A stretch of 64,000 nt of DNA, taken from contig CAXKWD010000006.1 in the NCBI GenBank assembly GCA_964059195.1, forward strand, positions 63,505,073-63,569,072, in the 5' to 3' direction. The notes below the pieces were generated by a model. The model ran no database searches. It had not been told where the DNA came from and saw nothing but the letters and a program-made list of their open reading frames with translations. Positions 1-12,007 of this stretch are shown piece by piece (position 1 is the first letter of the stretch; the number at the start of each line of letters is the position of its first letter). Source of the stretch: Ectobius pallidus (lineage: Eukaryota; Arthropoda; Insecta; Blattodea; Ectobiidae). Made by a program: the position numbers and the translations under genes.

Positions 1-271
1 AGGTAAGAGATTGATGGACTCCGATGAATATCTTGATATAATATTTGAAATGTGTTGTATATTATGTGCAAGAACCTGTAGAAACTCATTTATAATTTTT
101 ATTTCTATTTCACATACATGAATGAAATGCAAAAACTGAACCCTTATCTACTAGAATATTATTACCATAGCGTTAAGGAAAAACATACAAAGAACTCTAA
201 GAAAAGTTATGGAAGAATATCTTTCATAATGTTCTATACCAAACCTGAAGTAATAAAAGAGTACTTCTTAG

Positions 272-795
272 GGATAGTTTGACTGTAGAAATGGAATACC
301 TATATAGAACAAGCATATCCGAAAAATTAAAATGAGATATTGTGAAGACTAGCGGATACAATGACTTTAAATTTGAAACAATATTACAAATAACTATTAG
401 GTGCTCTGTAAATTATGATAAAGATCTCGCAAAAAGTTATATTTGTTTCAAGTGCATTTAAAATATGGGTCTAAGACATGTCGAGTTCAAAGGCATTTTA
501 AGTAATGATGAGAACTTAAGCATATTATCTTTAAAAGCTAAACTTGTGATGTATTATATAAAAAATGTATGTTAACTTGGTAATAATCCCATTTTGTTAG
601 GATAATTAGGTAGGTTGTATGATAAAAAGAAAAAATTGATGGACTATTGTATAGGTTCAGTTAAACATCAGTGGAAAGCTGAGAAACTAATTCAAACATG
701 ATGGTGCAAACTAGGTAAAAATCTATGACATTTTGCATACTAAGGAGATGGTACCACATTATAAAAGAAATGCGTAAAGAACATCACTTTGAAGC
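272..795 (+). repeat. AT-rich direct repeat, copy 1
   Basis: This block recurs in the same orientation at about 2155-2697 with substitutions and small indels. Shared landmarks are CCGAAAAATTAAAATGA, GGGTCTAAGACATGTCGAGT and TAGGATAATTAGGTAGGTTG. A third, partial and rearranged copy lies at about 808-975. The sequence just upstream (60-235) also has a diverged match at about 1000-1190. No reading frame is open across either copy. It is probably a decayed interspersed element or a local segmental duplication; I do not recognise the family. Confidence 0.7.
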
Positions 796-2154
796 AAAAT
801 GGAGATGTTTAGGTGATCTGTAAATTATGATAAAGATCTCGTAAAAATATTACTTGTGTCAAGTGATTATAAAATATGGGTCTAAGACTGGTTGAGTTCA
901 AATGTATTTTAAGTAATGATGAGAACTTAGGCAATGACTTTAAATTTAAAACAATATTACCGATAACTATTAGGTGCCGCGAAACATGAACAGGTTATGA
1001 AATTTATGCGATATCTAAGTCTTATTTCCAAGTTTCATACATGAAGCAGATGTAAAACCTGAACCTCAACATTGTATTGATAACATAGCTATGGTAACTT
1101 ATATCTAATTGAATATTATAATCAGGACGTTAGGGAAAAAGCATGCAAAATATAAATGCTTATTATGAAAATTATACGCGATATCTTTTTTCCTTAATGA
1201 AGGTGTATGGTATAGAGACTTGGATCCTGATATACTTTGCTGACTAATCAACACCTTCTCACGTGTACGTTTTGCGTTGTGAAACTTACTCTCTATATGT
1301 TAGAAGATGTATGTTATTTTCTTGACTCTGATATTTGCATAATCATTTGATACATAAAATATAATGTGCATATTACCAGAAGCTAAGAAAAATATTTCAC
1401 ATATGATGTCACAAATTAGCTAAAATTCAATGATTATAATTAATTAAATAGATTTTTTAACTTTTTTGATATTTGATGACTTGATAAATAAATAATCATC
1501 TTGAAGGAAGGTTATGTAATGAGGGAGATGAATTTGGAATATAATTTAAGGATGTGACTGAACTTTTGTATACATTATGAGATGAAAAAATTCTGTTGAA
1601 GTTGTAGCGAAAAAGATTTCTTTATAATACATATTTTACTTCTTACTCTACTGATGTTAAGATTTTGAATAAATAAATAAATAAATAAAGCATGTGATAT
1701 AATATAGGAAAAGCAGAATGTGAAGAGTACCTCACTTGGAAGTAAACGTGATTTAATTCTTAATGAGTACTGATATTTGATATTTATAAAGATAAATACT
1801 ATAAATAAGTGTACACCGAAATTATTTCAAGTGGCAAAAAGGAAATGGGAAGAACAAATACATATGGATGGATGAGAAAAGACTGTATGTTGTCGTTAGA
1901 GCTAATATCTACGCTGTGGATTTGTAGTGGGTATATACCAATCGTGAACGGATTTATCTGAATAAAAACCTTAAAACGGTATGTACTGACCTTTGTAAGG
2001 ACTTCTGAAGATTCAGCTGTATAAAGAAATGGTAGCTCGTATTTGAAAAACCGTTGTGGTTACAACTTAGACCTTAATATTATCACCTAGTACCGACATG
2101 AAATATTGTAGAATGAGCGGTTGATACGAAGTAGGATGTGACCCTTTAAGGTTA

Positions 2155-2697
2155 TATAGCTTGATTGTATAAATGAAATACCTATATAGAACGAACATAA
2201 CCGAAAAATTAAAATGAAATATTGTGAAGACTATCGGATACAATGACTTTAAATTTAAAACAATATTACAAATAACTATTAGGTGCTCTGTAAATTATGA
2301 TGAAGATCTCGTAAAAAATTATATTTGTATCAAGTACATTTAAAATATGGGTCTAAGACATGTCGAGTTCATAGGCAATGTTAGAACTGGTGTAGTACCA
2401 CGTTATAGAACATGTAAAAACAATAAGCATATTATCTTTAACCGCTAAACTTGTGATGTATTATAGAAAAAATGTATGTTAACTTGGTGATAATCCCATT
2501 TTGTTAGGATAATTAGGTAGGTTGTATGATAAAAAGAAAAAATTGATGGAATATTGTGTAGGTTAAGTTAAAAAAATGGTGTAAAGTTAAGAAACTAATT
2601 CAAAACATGATGGTGTAAATTAGGTAAAAATCTATGACATTTTGCATACTAAGGAGATGGTACCACATTATAAAAGAAATGCGTAAAGAACATCACT
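2155..2697 (+). repeat. AT-rich direct repeat, copy 2
   Basis: Second copy of the block at 272-795, about 1.88 kb downstream in the same orientation. It differs by a short insertion near 2370-2420, where copy 1 has the sequence around 500. A 63-codon open stretch beginning at 2634 lies at its end, but the matching place in copy 1 is not open, so I do not call a gene. Confidence 0.7.
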
Positions 2698-3904
2698 CAT
2701 GGAATGAAATATACAAACTTAGATCTGACAAAAATAAGGAAAAGCATAGTGTTAACAACCATATTTTAGAAACGAATACAATTAGTAAAGAAGATGCTAT
2801 GAGCCAGATAATAATAAGAAGATAGTTAATTTTGGAGAAGGTTAAGAGAAGAAACAAAGATACCAATAAACACCGGAGATTATATTTGTATACATTCAGA
2901 AATTATGAATGTTTTAGAACATAATGAACATTTAAAAGCTCGTGGAGAAGCCGATATAGTGAGCAAGATAACGATGATTGATAGTGGATGATTAACAAAT
3001 AGAAAATTCCCTAAATCTATGGAAAAAAGCTAAAATAATCTCAATATTATAACCTGGAAAAATATTTTTGCTCTATGATGTAAAATCTGTATGTTGGAGG
3101 ACATTAAAGTTGTTACAATTTTGAGGGTAGAGAAAGCTTTGTGAGATTCTCACAACTGACTTCATCCAGTGGACTTAAGAGTAATTAGCAAAGTGGAAGA
3201 ATATGTGGATTATTCAATGAAAATATATACGGATGGAAGCAAAAGTTAAAACTTAGTTGGATCTGAGGATGACATATTCATGGAAAAAGCTCTAACACAG
3301 ACCACCTTGAAATTAAAATATAATTTGAATATAATAACGACTTTATAAAACATCAGTGGTAGACATTGAGGGTGTTTGGAGCCGCGCCACCGTTGTGGAT
3401 CATAGTAAAAATTACTGGTGATCTTGTAAAATAAAAACATAAATTTAATTGAAAGTCTAAATATGGAAAAAATTGTAAGTTTTGAAAACTCGAACCTCTA
3501 GCTATTTTGAGTTTCTACTATTTGTAATAGGACTGTTACGTGATGTATAAAGTAAACAATTTGATCAAGTCCGTTTGTAGAACGGTGAATGAAAGCATCG
3601 TACATAAAAATAGGTAATGCATATTTAATCATCTAAACTCTAAAACTCCGTGGCGCTTCAAATGAATGTATTGCAACTTTCAACCTCGTATTTAAAAGCT
3701 AGCGGCCAAACATTATACGAGAAGTAGGTCTGTAGTGATGACGTTATGAAATAGCCTCACAACAGGATAAATATATTTTACACCAATGGAATGATTGCAG
3801 TTTAAAAAAATGCTGACGATAGCCTCACGACTTGGTAAATATACGTTAAAGCTTAAGTCAGCAGTTATTTGATATTTCGCGTTTCCTGCTTGTGAAAAAA
3901 GCTG

Positions 3905-4050
3905 AATATGCCTTTACTGACTTTGAATCGAACTCAGAACCACTCAGCGATGGAATATTACAGAATAAGTTCACTACCACTCTGCGATGAAATATTACAA
4001 TATTCCGCAATAAAAATACTGTTGACTAATACTACATAAGACATGTGCTA
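3905..4050. repeat. dispersed repeat with tRNA-like B-box, copy 1
   Basis: The block runs from TTTGAATCGAACTCAG to ACATGTGCTATG and recurs in the same orientation at about 4345-4495, including TATTACAATAT, CGCAATAAAAAT and GTTGACTAATA. The minus strand reads GAGTTCGATTC, which resembles an RNA polymerase III B-box. It may therefore be a decayed SINE fragment duplicated locally. Confidence 0.5.
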
Positions 4051-4344
4051 TGAATAGGATTTAATATTTAAAAGTACTGGCCTGCGACTTTATAATATGA
4101 TAGAGTTGGGATTTAAAAGGAAGTCTCAATGAATGACGTTGTAAGATAGCGATAAGCGTACAGCGTTATATGAGTGTTGCAGATAACATGTATGGAGGGC
4201 GAGATGATACTACTGCTACCTAAGCAAAATCACTGCACGTACAATGCAATCCAACCATTGTTCTGCGTTGGTATAACACATAGTGTATCGGTCTTATAAA
4301 AACCTGTAATTATTAGCATAATATTATTCCATCATTATACTAGA

Positions 4345-4495
4345 GGTTTGAAGCTCATTACTGACCGGGGATCGAGCTCACTTCCATTCAGCGTTGGATT
4401 ATTACAATATAAGTTTTTAATATATCGCAATAAAAATAACGTTGACTAATAATAATAATTGAATATGTAATACACAAGACATTGGCTATGTTTTT
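4345..4495. repeat. dispersed repeat, copy 2
   Basis: Second copy of the block at 3905-4050, ending in GACATTGGCTATG. The part that matches the B-box of copy 1 reads GGGGATCGAGCTCAC and is more altered. Confidence 0.5.
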
Positions 4496-4649
4496 TACAC
4501 TGACCCGCTAAGCCAGAGGCTGAGTAGACCTTAGGGATATTTTTTACTGAAATAGTCATCTTACAGAAAACCTATGTGTAGGAGTATGACGTATTTACGC
4601 ATCGTGATCTATATGCTTCCTGCAAAAAAGACATAAGGTTGAAATCTGC

Positions 4650-4813
4650 TGTGACGTCATCGGCTCCTGCGGCTCCTGCGTTGACGTCATCGGCTCCTCC
4701 TTTGCTCCTCCTCTGATGACGTAATCAATCCTGCGGCTCCTGCAATGACGTCATCGGCTCCTGCGGCTCCTGCGTTGACGTCATCAATCCTTTGCTCCTC
4801 CTCTGATGACGTA
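4650..4813. repeat. TGACGTCA minisatellite
   Basis: About five irregular units are built from TGACGTCATC plus GGCTCCTGC or CTCCTCCTCTGA blocks. The palindrome TGACGTCA occurs four times (near 4651, 4682, 4746 and 4774), with TGACGTA variants near 4716 and 4807. TGACGTCA is the canonical CREB/ATF half-site pair. The reverse strand is open with acidic and Gly/Ala-rich repeats, but that follows from the repeat and is not treated as a protein. Confidence 0.8.
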
Positions 4814-5759
4814 TGCGATGTCGCCATGATGTAAAACAATACCAATATAGAAACTTTAAATTTCCCACCACCCGCTATTTGCAATTGTAATATTCAATTT
4901 CCACCTTTTGCAATTTTCAAATCAACCGCCATCCACCCACCTGAAATAGGAACCGGAAACGTAGCCATTTTCATTATGAATTACCAAATTTTGAATTTCG
5001 CGCCGGAAACGTAACCAATTATATTATAAATTCCCCCATACCACTTAAAAGTTTAGTGACAAACATGACGTTAATACCATCAAATTAATAAATACAACAT
5101 GACATGAAAAAAAAATACATGAATTAGATCTGTCACAAGTGCACAATATAAATAAAATTTGTAATGTTAGCTGTCTTATAAACCATGCACTATATTTATT
5201 AACTTGATGGCATAAACGACATATTTGTCACTCAACTTTAAGTGATATGAAAGAATAAAGTGGAACTGAAAATATAAATTTTCTACATAATGAATAAGGT
5301 CTTACATTTGTACAAAACAGAGGTTTCCAAATTGGAGTAAGAAGAAAGTATCTTCTCATACCGCTGAAGATTAATTTGAGGAACAGTTTTTTAAACAGTA
5401 GGCCTACTAATTCAAAAAATTTGGAATGATTATCACTCGATATATTTGTAAGTACTTTTGTAGGTTTGTACCAGAAGTAAGTACTTTCGTATATAGGGTG
5501 TAAATGGTATAACTCTGCAGATTTTAACACTTTCTTCAGTAAAACCAAAATATTTTGTCCCCAAACTTTATCCGTGTTTTACTTCATAAGTATTATCAAT
5601 GCTTTTCTATTTTTTCACATCACCAGTGGAAGGAATACATACGAGATTATACTGCTGAAAGCATGGTATTAAACTAATCTGATGACAATATTTTAAGATA
5701 TTTGAAAGAAAAATATTATGCGTGCAATCTATGGTTCAATTATGAGAAGATGCTGGAAT

Positions 5760-5830
5760 AATAAGACCAGATGGAGAAACATATCAAATTTTATGCGGAG
5801 AAGATATAGTGAGATATGCTAAATCTCTTA
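5760..5830 (+). pseudogene. LINE C-terminal fragment, upstream half
   Basis: The frame entering the 5831-7130 element reads LCGEDIVRYAKS. This matches the segment that in many insect non-LTR reverse transcriptases directly precedes the conserved RLxWLGHVxR motif. The motif continues at 7134, beyond the inserted element, so this is one LINE remnant split by a later insertion. The sequence further upstream is degraded. It is a short piece of the protein's C-terminus and cannot be functional. Confidence 0.6.
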
Positions 5831-6067
5831 TGCCCGAGTGCACCATTCTCCGATTTTCTCAGCTGTTTCGTAACCGGGGTAAAAGTAATATCGGGGTATT
5901 CTAAGAAAACCTGTGCACCATTGATACAATACCATGGTTTCCAAACGCTCGAATATATCGCGGTTACTATGCTACGAATACATTCCCATTGATGGTTTCT
6001 TCCATGGCCGCTAGATTTTCTCTCTCTCTCTGCACAGCTGCCAGTCACGGTGGCTCGCGTAGGCTAT

Positions 6068-6340
6068 TGGTTTTCCAAATTTAATTTATTTGTTGCCTTA
6101 TTATTCAATAAAAAGATGTTCATAAGGATAAAAGGGAATATTATATTGCTCACATATGTCGTCTGAATTCAAACTTTGAATTCAAGCACCATAGATACTG
6201 TACCAATCGTGAAATGAGTTGGTTACGCCTACTACTGGTTTGGTTGAGGTGAGAAAGGAAGGTCATTTCAATCGATGTTACAACGCAGTATTTGCAAAGA
6301 TATGTACCATCGTTCATTCTTCAAATAGATACCACCTGTC
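6068..6340 (+). repeat. internal duplication, unit 1 (partner 6637-6890)
   Basis: The unit, from GGTTTTCCA onward and including GTTGCCTTATT, ATATGTCGTCTGAAT and GCCTACTACTGGTTTGGTTG, is repeated about 569 bp downstream. Both units lie inside the 5831-7130 element. Confidence 0.75.
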
Positions 6341-6636
6341 TGTACATTTCAATAAAATAACATTGATGTTTTAAATAATAATTTTCACACGTGTGCAATC
6401 CAAGGCAAAGTAACACTACGAAATCTCTGTTCTGAGTTCGACATAGCCTCGCTTTTATTCCCGTACGACTAGTAGAAATTTTAAGTGCAATGTCATGTGC
6501 ATAGCCATAAAAGGGCTGTTATAATTATGTTCGTGTACGTGCAGGTATGATAAATTGATTGCATACCTATATACCGATATACAGGCTATATCGTGATGCA
6601 TGCAGCCATTCACTTAAATTTGGCCTAGGACCACTG

Positions 6637-6890
6637 GTTTTCCATATTTCATTTATTTGTTGCCTTATTGTTCAGTAATAAATGTTCATAAGGATAAAAT
6701 AGAATATTATATTGCGTATATATGTCGTCTGAATCCAAACTTTGAATTCAAGCACCATAGATGTTGGTTACGCCTACTACTGGTTTGGTTGAGGTGAGAA
6801 AGGAAGGTCATTTCAATCGATATTACAGCACAGTATTTGCAGAGATATGTACCATAGCTCATTCTTCAAATCGATCCCACCTGACTCTCA
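6637..6890 (+). repeat. internal duplication, unit 2
   Basis: Second unit of the duplication at 6068-6340. It lacks a short stretch of unit 1 after AGCACCATAG. A 100-codon open stretch starting at 6761 falls here, but it has no family resemblance and unit 1 does not preserve it. Confidence 0.7.
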
Positions 6891-7133
6891 TTATTCATTA
6901 TATTCAATTAGCTTTTGGCCTAGATATCGAAAATATGATACATTACGCTGATCTCCATCTTGGAAAGAAAACCGCGGTTTTCCCACTTTACAGCTCCTTC
7001 ACGGCCGGTTTGCATCTTACCGCGGTAAAAGTCGAAATCGAGCACGGTGCAACGAAAGTATGACTTTACCGGGGTAAACAAAGTAACTTTACCGCGGTAT
7101 TCTGAATACCGAGGTTGGTGCACTCGGCCATTA

Positions 7134-7365
7134 GACTCAGCTGGCTGGGGCATGTCTCTCGCATAGCGTATGAAAGATAATCTAAATGTTGTATTCATTG
7201 GAGTCAGACAAAGAGGAAGACCACGGAAAGGAAGGCATCAGGACGTGGAAGAGGATTTGAAGGAAATGAGGATTGCCAACAGGGGGAAAATAACACCTCT
7301 AGCAGCTGACTGTGAAGGAAGTCAAGGCCCACCACAGGCTGTATTGCTATGAATGATGACGAGTG
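7134..7365 (+). pseudogene. LINE C-terminal fragment, downstream half
   Basis: Right after the TTA duplication the frame reads LRLSWLGHVSR. A frame change follows, then GVRQRGRPRKG and DVEEDLKEM, the Gly/Arg/Pro-rich tail motif of many insect LINE reverse transcriptases. A further frame change near 7310 gives KEVKAHH and a stop before ATGATGACGAG. Together with 5760-5830 this is the extreme 3' end of one non-LTR retrotransposon, broken by at least two frameshifts and one insertion. Clade is not assigned. Confidence 0.65.
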
Positions 7366-9547
7366 GAAAGAATAAGTAATAAACATTTTCATTGCGATTT
7401 ATAAAGTTGGTAGTTTCCGTGTAAAATAACTACAGTTATTATGTTGACCATTTGACCACCGTGCAGTTTGATTCGTCGCGGAAGCGTCTACCTTTACTCC
7501 CTCCTACATCTCCTCTGGTACAATCATTATCACTAGTAAATTATTTACACTCACTAAAAATTGAAGTTAAATTCGTTCTGTACGAGTGACAGACAAGGTC
7601 ACTGCCTCTGCATTGGTGATCTGGCAATGTGTTGTTGCAATTCTGCAGAGACATCAATTTGTATCTTACACCATGAACTTACAGCCTTACTAATAAAAGT
7701 TGCTTAAATGTGCGTTGAACGGTTATCAACGTCTAGTTCTACATAAGCCATGTCACTAATAATCCCTACACGACACCTGGGTTACTCTGGGTTTGATTGT
7801 GAAACGTCATGAAACACGTAATGCTGGGATGACGTTTCTCGCCCACGGCAGTAAAAGAAAGCATGTGACCGCACTACGCTAGTGTCTCCATTTATCCGAG
7901 AAGTGTACAAACAGCAATATGTCGTTTGCCGTCAGAAAATATAAGTTTCAGTATTTCGTTAAATTGATTTAAGAAAGCTGTAAACCTGGGTAAAATTAGG
8001 GAAATATGACCCCGCAAACAAGGAACAATGTTGATAATTCCGCAAAAGCGGCTAAAAATGTTTCATATGTCCAGCACTGCTGTCATCAGTTACTAGTTCA
8101 GCAAGTATTATTTAGTTTATTATCTTTCTTCCCAGCCTGTGTGTATGATCCCGAACCTATTTAGACTCCTTGCAAAAGCGAAGCAAGAATTTCCGCTAAC
8201 ACGTTACGTATGTAACGTTTTGGAATGGGGCTGTCAGTTACTTTTTTGCTTTGTGTACTTCCTGTAAACCACCCGTCGTTATTGTAGAGCGTTATAAAAT
8301 GTTTTACCGCATTTCTACTAGTAATTTGTTTTCGTGACCAGAAAGATCATTAATACAAAGTGATTATCAGTTTAGTATTTGAGTGATTCTCATCATAAAC
8401 ATTTCTAAATTTTAATTTTCACAGTTGATTTACAAAAGGAATCTAAGTTATAGCTTTGAATTTTATAAGATATCTTTCCTTTTAAAGTACAATATTGTTT
8501 ATCTCTATTACAGTGCTAACAAAAATAGTTACGAGGAACATTTTATGTAAGTTGAAGTATTGAAAGATTAAAAATTTTCTAGCGATAAAACATAATTATT
8601 ACTTCATGTTCATAATTCAGGAATCGTGGTACCTTTCTTCCATCACCTGAGTGATTTTATGTTGTAAAATATTAAGTATTTAAATGATCACGCACTTATT
8701 AAACGTTTAGTGACGCGAATGGTAAAACTATTTTTCATCAAAATTTCACTGGTAACTGCCTTAATTAAGCAAATGTGGTGATAAACAGAAAGAAATGCAA
8801 AACTATATGTGCTATTAGTGATTTCATTTCAATGTTTTTCATGAATGTATAGTTTATTTTTCCTTATTGGACAAATTTTGTAAATATCCTAACTTGGAAA
8901 TGATTGAAGGGCCATGTGGTTACCGTCCCTCAACTGCGGGTGGTCACCAGTCCAGTTTAAATTGTTCTGCTAAGGGAAGATAAAATACAAGACTCATTGT
9001 TTTTATTGAAAGCGTTAAATAAGTTAAAATAGTGTCTTCAAACTTGCTGACATTGAAACCTTAAAATTTCCTGTCTCCCAACCGTTGAATATATTTATTT
9101 CATTTAGGATTTTGGTATTCAGTTTCAATTCCATATTTTGGTACTCCTGTCATAAGTTCGTGGCAGGACCACAGATATCTGTGGGCAGAACTAACAAAAG
9201 TTTAGACGCAGTGAATACGTTTAGAAATTCTATTACATTACTTATATTTTAATTGTAGTAGGATGTTTCAGATTTGTTGGTGTGAGTGTGGCAAATGGAA
9301 AATGGCGTACATGTCTTTTGCTTAGATATACATTGTTGCTCGTTATTAAGAACATGTAATAATATTGAAACCTTTAGATTGCTAACGCTTTCTTTCTTTC
9401 TTTTTCAGGTACAAATACTTATTCTGATTATCAATCTGAACAAAGAAGCCATTGTGAGTATTGAATCTTTCATACATTCTTTAAGAAAGCCATCAAATGC
9501 TAAACTGGAAGCACTTAGTCATACATATTCAATTCATTATAGGCTAT
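7366..9547. other. unannotated intergenic stretch
   Basis: About 2.2 kb of AT-rich sequence with no coding frame I can support, no tRNA-like box and no clear repeat. A polypyrimidine tract ending in CAG near 9390-9410 resembles a splice acceptor, but no convincing exon follows. Confidence 0.5.
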
Positions 9548-12007
9548 GGGTGGCGTGCACCATCCAGGAGTAAACCAAACTAAAGTAGTAAATTTAAGAC
9601 GGAGACCTGAAGTATACAAGAACCAGTACATCTGTCTCACTCTTTAAGTCATACGAATAATGTGCTAGAGTGAGACAGACAAACCGGTTTTTGTTGCATC
9701 AGGTTCCCGTCTTAGATTTACTACTTTAGTGCTTCTCTTTTAGTAACTTACTCTTTTAGTTGGTGTTGGAGAGCTCAATTGATAGTTACTTCTTTAGTTG
9801 TAACTAAAGTAGTAAACGATTTTTACTAAAGAAGTAGTCGAATTCTGCACAGAACAGAGCAGAAACGTTAGTGCAGCGCAGCAGAACACGTGCATTTCAA
9901 TTGCCAGTATTATTCAAGTGCCAGATAATGAAAAGGAAAGGTTCGCTGAAACAATGAATATGAATTTGGGTTGTTCCAAATATTACTAATGACAATCTTC
10001 ATGTTTTAAAATAGGTCTAATAGTAATGTTTTATTCATTACTAATTTTAATTCCTTCAATTGAATATTTTCAGTTTAGTAGCCTACGTTAGGGTACTGTG
10101 ATTACAATTTTTGTGCAAACTATTTCTGTATTATAATGCAAACAATTGGACTTTCCAGTTGATTTTCATAATTGATTCACTGTCAATATTATAATTATTT
10201 CTCTCATAATAATAATAAAGTTCTAAAATATATTAAAATATTTATACTTCCTAAAGTTACATATTCTTCCCCAAAAACGGTAAATCAATTATTCTACAGT
10301 TGTTTATCATAATTCTCACTATAATGAATTATTAATATGCCTACTTATTGACTGTTTAACAATATTAATAAGAAGTATTACACAAAATCATGAAAAAGAG
10401 GGGGATAAAAAGGATAACAAAACTAATAAGGGGCATTATGTTTCTGTCCTTTTTCAAATGCACAGAACATTTACTTAAAAAATATTACCTTATAAAAATA
10501 TTATTACAACTGAGAAATGTAATATTTAAACAAAAAATGACGGTACAATATTTCGGAAGCTATGAACTCCAATAATAATTATGTAGATGGTTGTGTGTTT
10601 AAAAATAATTTCAGTGACTACTTCTCTAGATCCTGTGAAGCTCAACCTCCAGTGCCCCTCCTTAAAATTTTCTTTCGGCACTCATGTTGGCATTTGTTTT
10701 CTATATAGTTTATAATGCTTCTCACTTTCCTGTCCACAGGGTTAATTAAAATAGTTAGCAGCATACTATAGACCTGCAGCATCTGCTATAGTTTATTCCC
10801 AAACATGAAAGTCTCGTCTCACTCCACCATTCGAGACTTGGGGAGTCTTTAAGGAATGGTTTTACAATGTATCCCCTTCTCAATGTACGCTAATCCCACA
10901 GTCAGTCAAATTTTCCTCCGATGTGGCCTGTTTGGACATTTTTGCACCTGGGTCAGAAAAAAGGACATATTATTCATTAACACTGCGGGTGCAACTATTG
11001 AACTTTTAGCTCTTATAATTATTATTATAATTCTGCCATTCGCAATGTTGTGCTTTAAGTTAAGCTATAGAAGTGTAATGTAATAAAATTAATTTACAAT
11101 AATTACATTAAATCGTTTAACAATGAGAATCGCCTATTGTTCAGTAATCTCTATGGTTAAGTAGCAGGGGGAAGTGTTTTCTGGGTAGCTCCAAGAACGG
11201 AGGCTTTCATTTATTGGAATATACTATACCTCGCCGATATCTGTATCCATAGGATTAGCTTGAAATACATCGTCGTTTTCTAACCCAAAGTTAGGGAGAA
11301 CTGCAGCATCTAAAGGCCGATCCAGCTAGGAAGATATTTGAGAGCACATGCGCTCCTTGTACCGTGCAATGCAAACGTCCCTTCCACTCACTCTCCCCCT
11401 CACCTTTGATGGACGTCTTCCTAATTGGATCGCTCTCCGCAATGATATTTCCACATTTGACTGGCTGAAATCACATGGATGTTGTGAGAATCTGACATCG
11501 TTTCTTCCAAACGCCAAAATTTCATGTAAGGATTTATGAGCTTAATTATTTACGTTATTAAATGCTCTACTAGGTGTGGTTCGCTTAATATTTATTAAAT
11601 CACCTGCCACAACTCTCATTTTTGGTATACCACCTTCTTCATCTCAATAACTTATCCTCAGTTTGAACTATGTAATCCATTTAATGTGATATGTAACTCA
11701 TAACTCACGCAAATGCCACAGAACACACTTACTACACAACTTTACTCCACCCCCTGAGTAGGAGTAAATATTGGCCTTATTTACTCCACAACTTACTACG
11801 TTAGTAACGTACTCCGTGTTGGTGCTCTCCACCACTTGTGGAGTAAGTTCATTTTCTCTGGGAGTAAATAAAATTTTTACTTCTTTAGTACATTCCTCTA
11901 TGTTGAAAGCCGCCGAGTTTAGTTTACTCCTGGTTGGTGCACGCCACCCTTACTAAAAGAGTACGTTACTAAAAGAGTAAATGGCATGAGTTTGGTGCAC
12001 GCCACCC
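9548..12007. mobile_element. 2.5 kb Harbinger-like element, copy 1
   Basis: The ends are GGGTGGCGTGCACC and its exact reverse complement, flanked on both sides by TAT (9545-9547 and 12008-12010), a 3 bp target duplication. A near-identical copy sits at 35225-37727. Subterminal sequence is full of the motif ACTAAARNAGTA on both strands (about 9580-9840 and 11946-11985). The right side also has an internal copy of the terminus at 11936-11949, 58 bp inside the true end. There is no long open frame; the longest open stretches (60-75 codons) have no recognised domain. PIF/Harbinger is inferred from the TSD length and the GTGCACC end it shares with the 5831-7130 element. Confidence 0.85.

Larger units (their letters stand above)
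5831..7130. mobile_element. PIF/Harbinger-like non-autonomous element (TTA TSD)
   Basis: The left end reads TGCCCGAGTGCACCA and the right end is the reverse complement of TGGCCGAGTGCACCA, giving terminal inverted repeats of about 15 bp with one mismatch. TTA flanks both sides (5828-5830 and 7131-7133), the 3 bp target duplication typical of PIF/Harbinger. Deleting the element rejoins a LINE frame, which independently supports the boundaries. There is no transposase open frame. Inside are GGTAA/CCGCGGTA-rich subterminal sequence and a large direct duplication. Confidence 0.75.

Noticed and set aside
4687..4884. Acidic/Gly-Ala repeat peptide on the minus strand
   Set aside because: It is explained by the GGCTCCTGC/TGACGTCA minisatellite.
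5228..5548. 106-residue minus-strand open stretch
   Set aside because: Leu/Phe/Lys-rich without any motif; no supporting context such as introns or relatives.
9380..9573. Possible exon after a polypyrimidine-AG acceptor
   Set aside because: The following frame has no recognised domain and no donor or companion exon could be identified.
10856..11083. 75-residue open stretch in the 2.5 kb element (and its partner at 36528)
   Set aside because: Copy 2 is frameshifted near its end, no domain is recognised, and a faint reverse-strand resemblance to a Harbinger tail was too weak to call.
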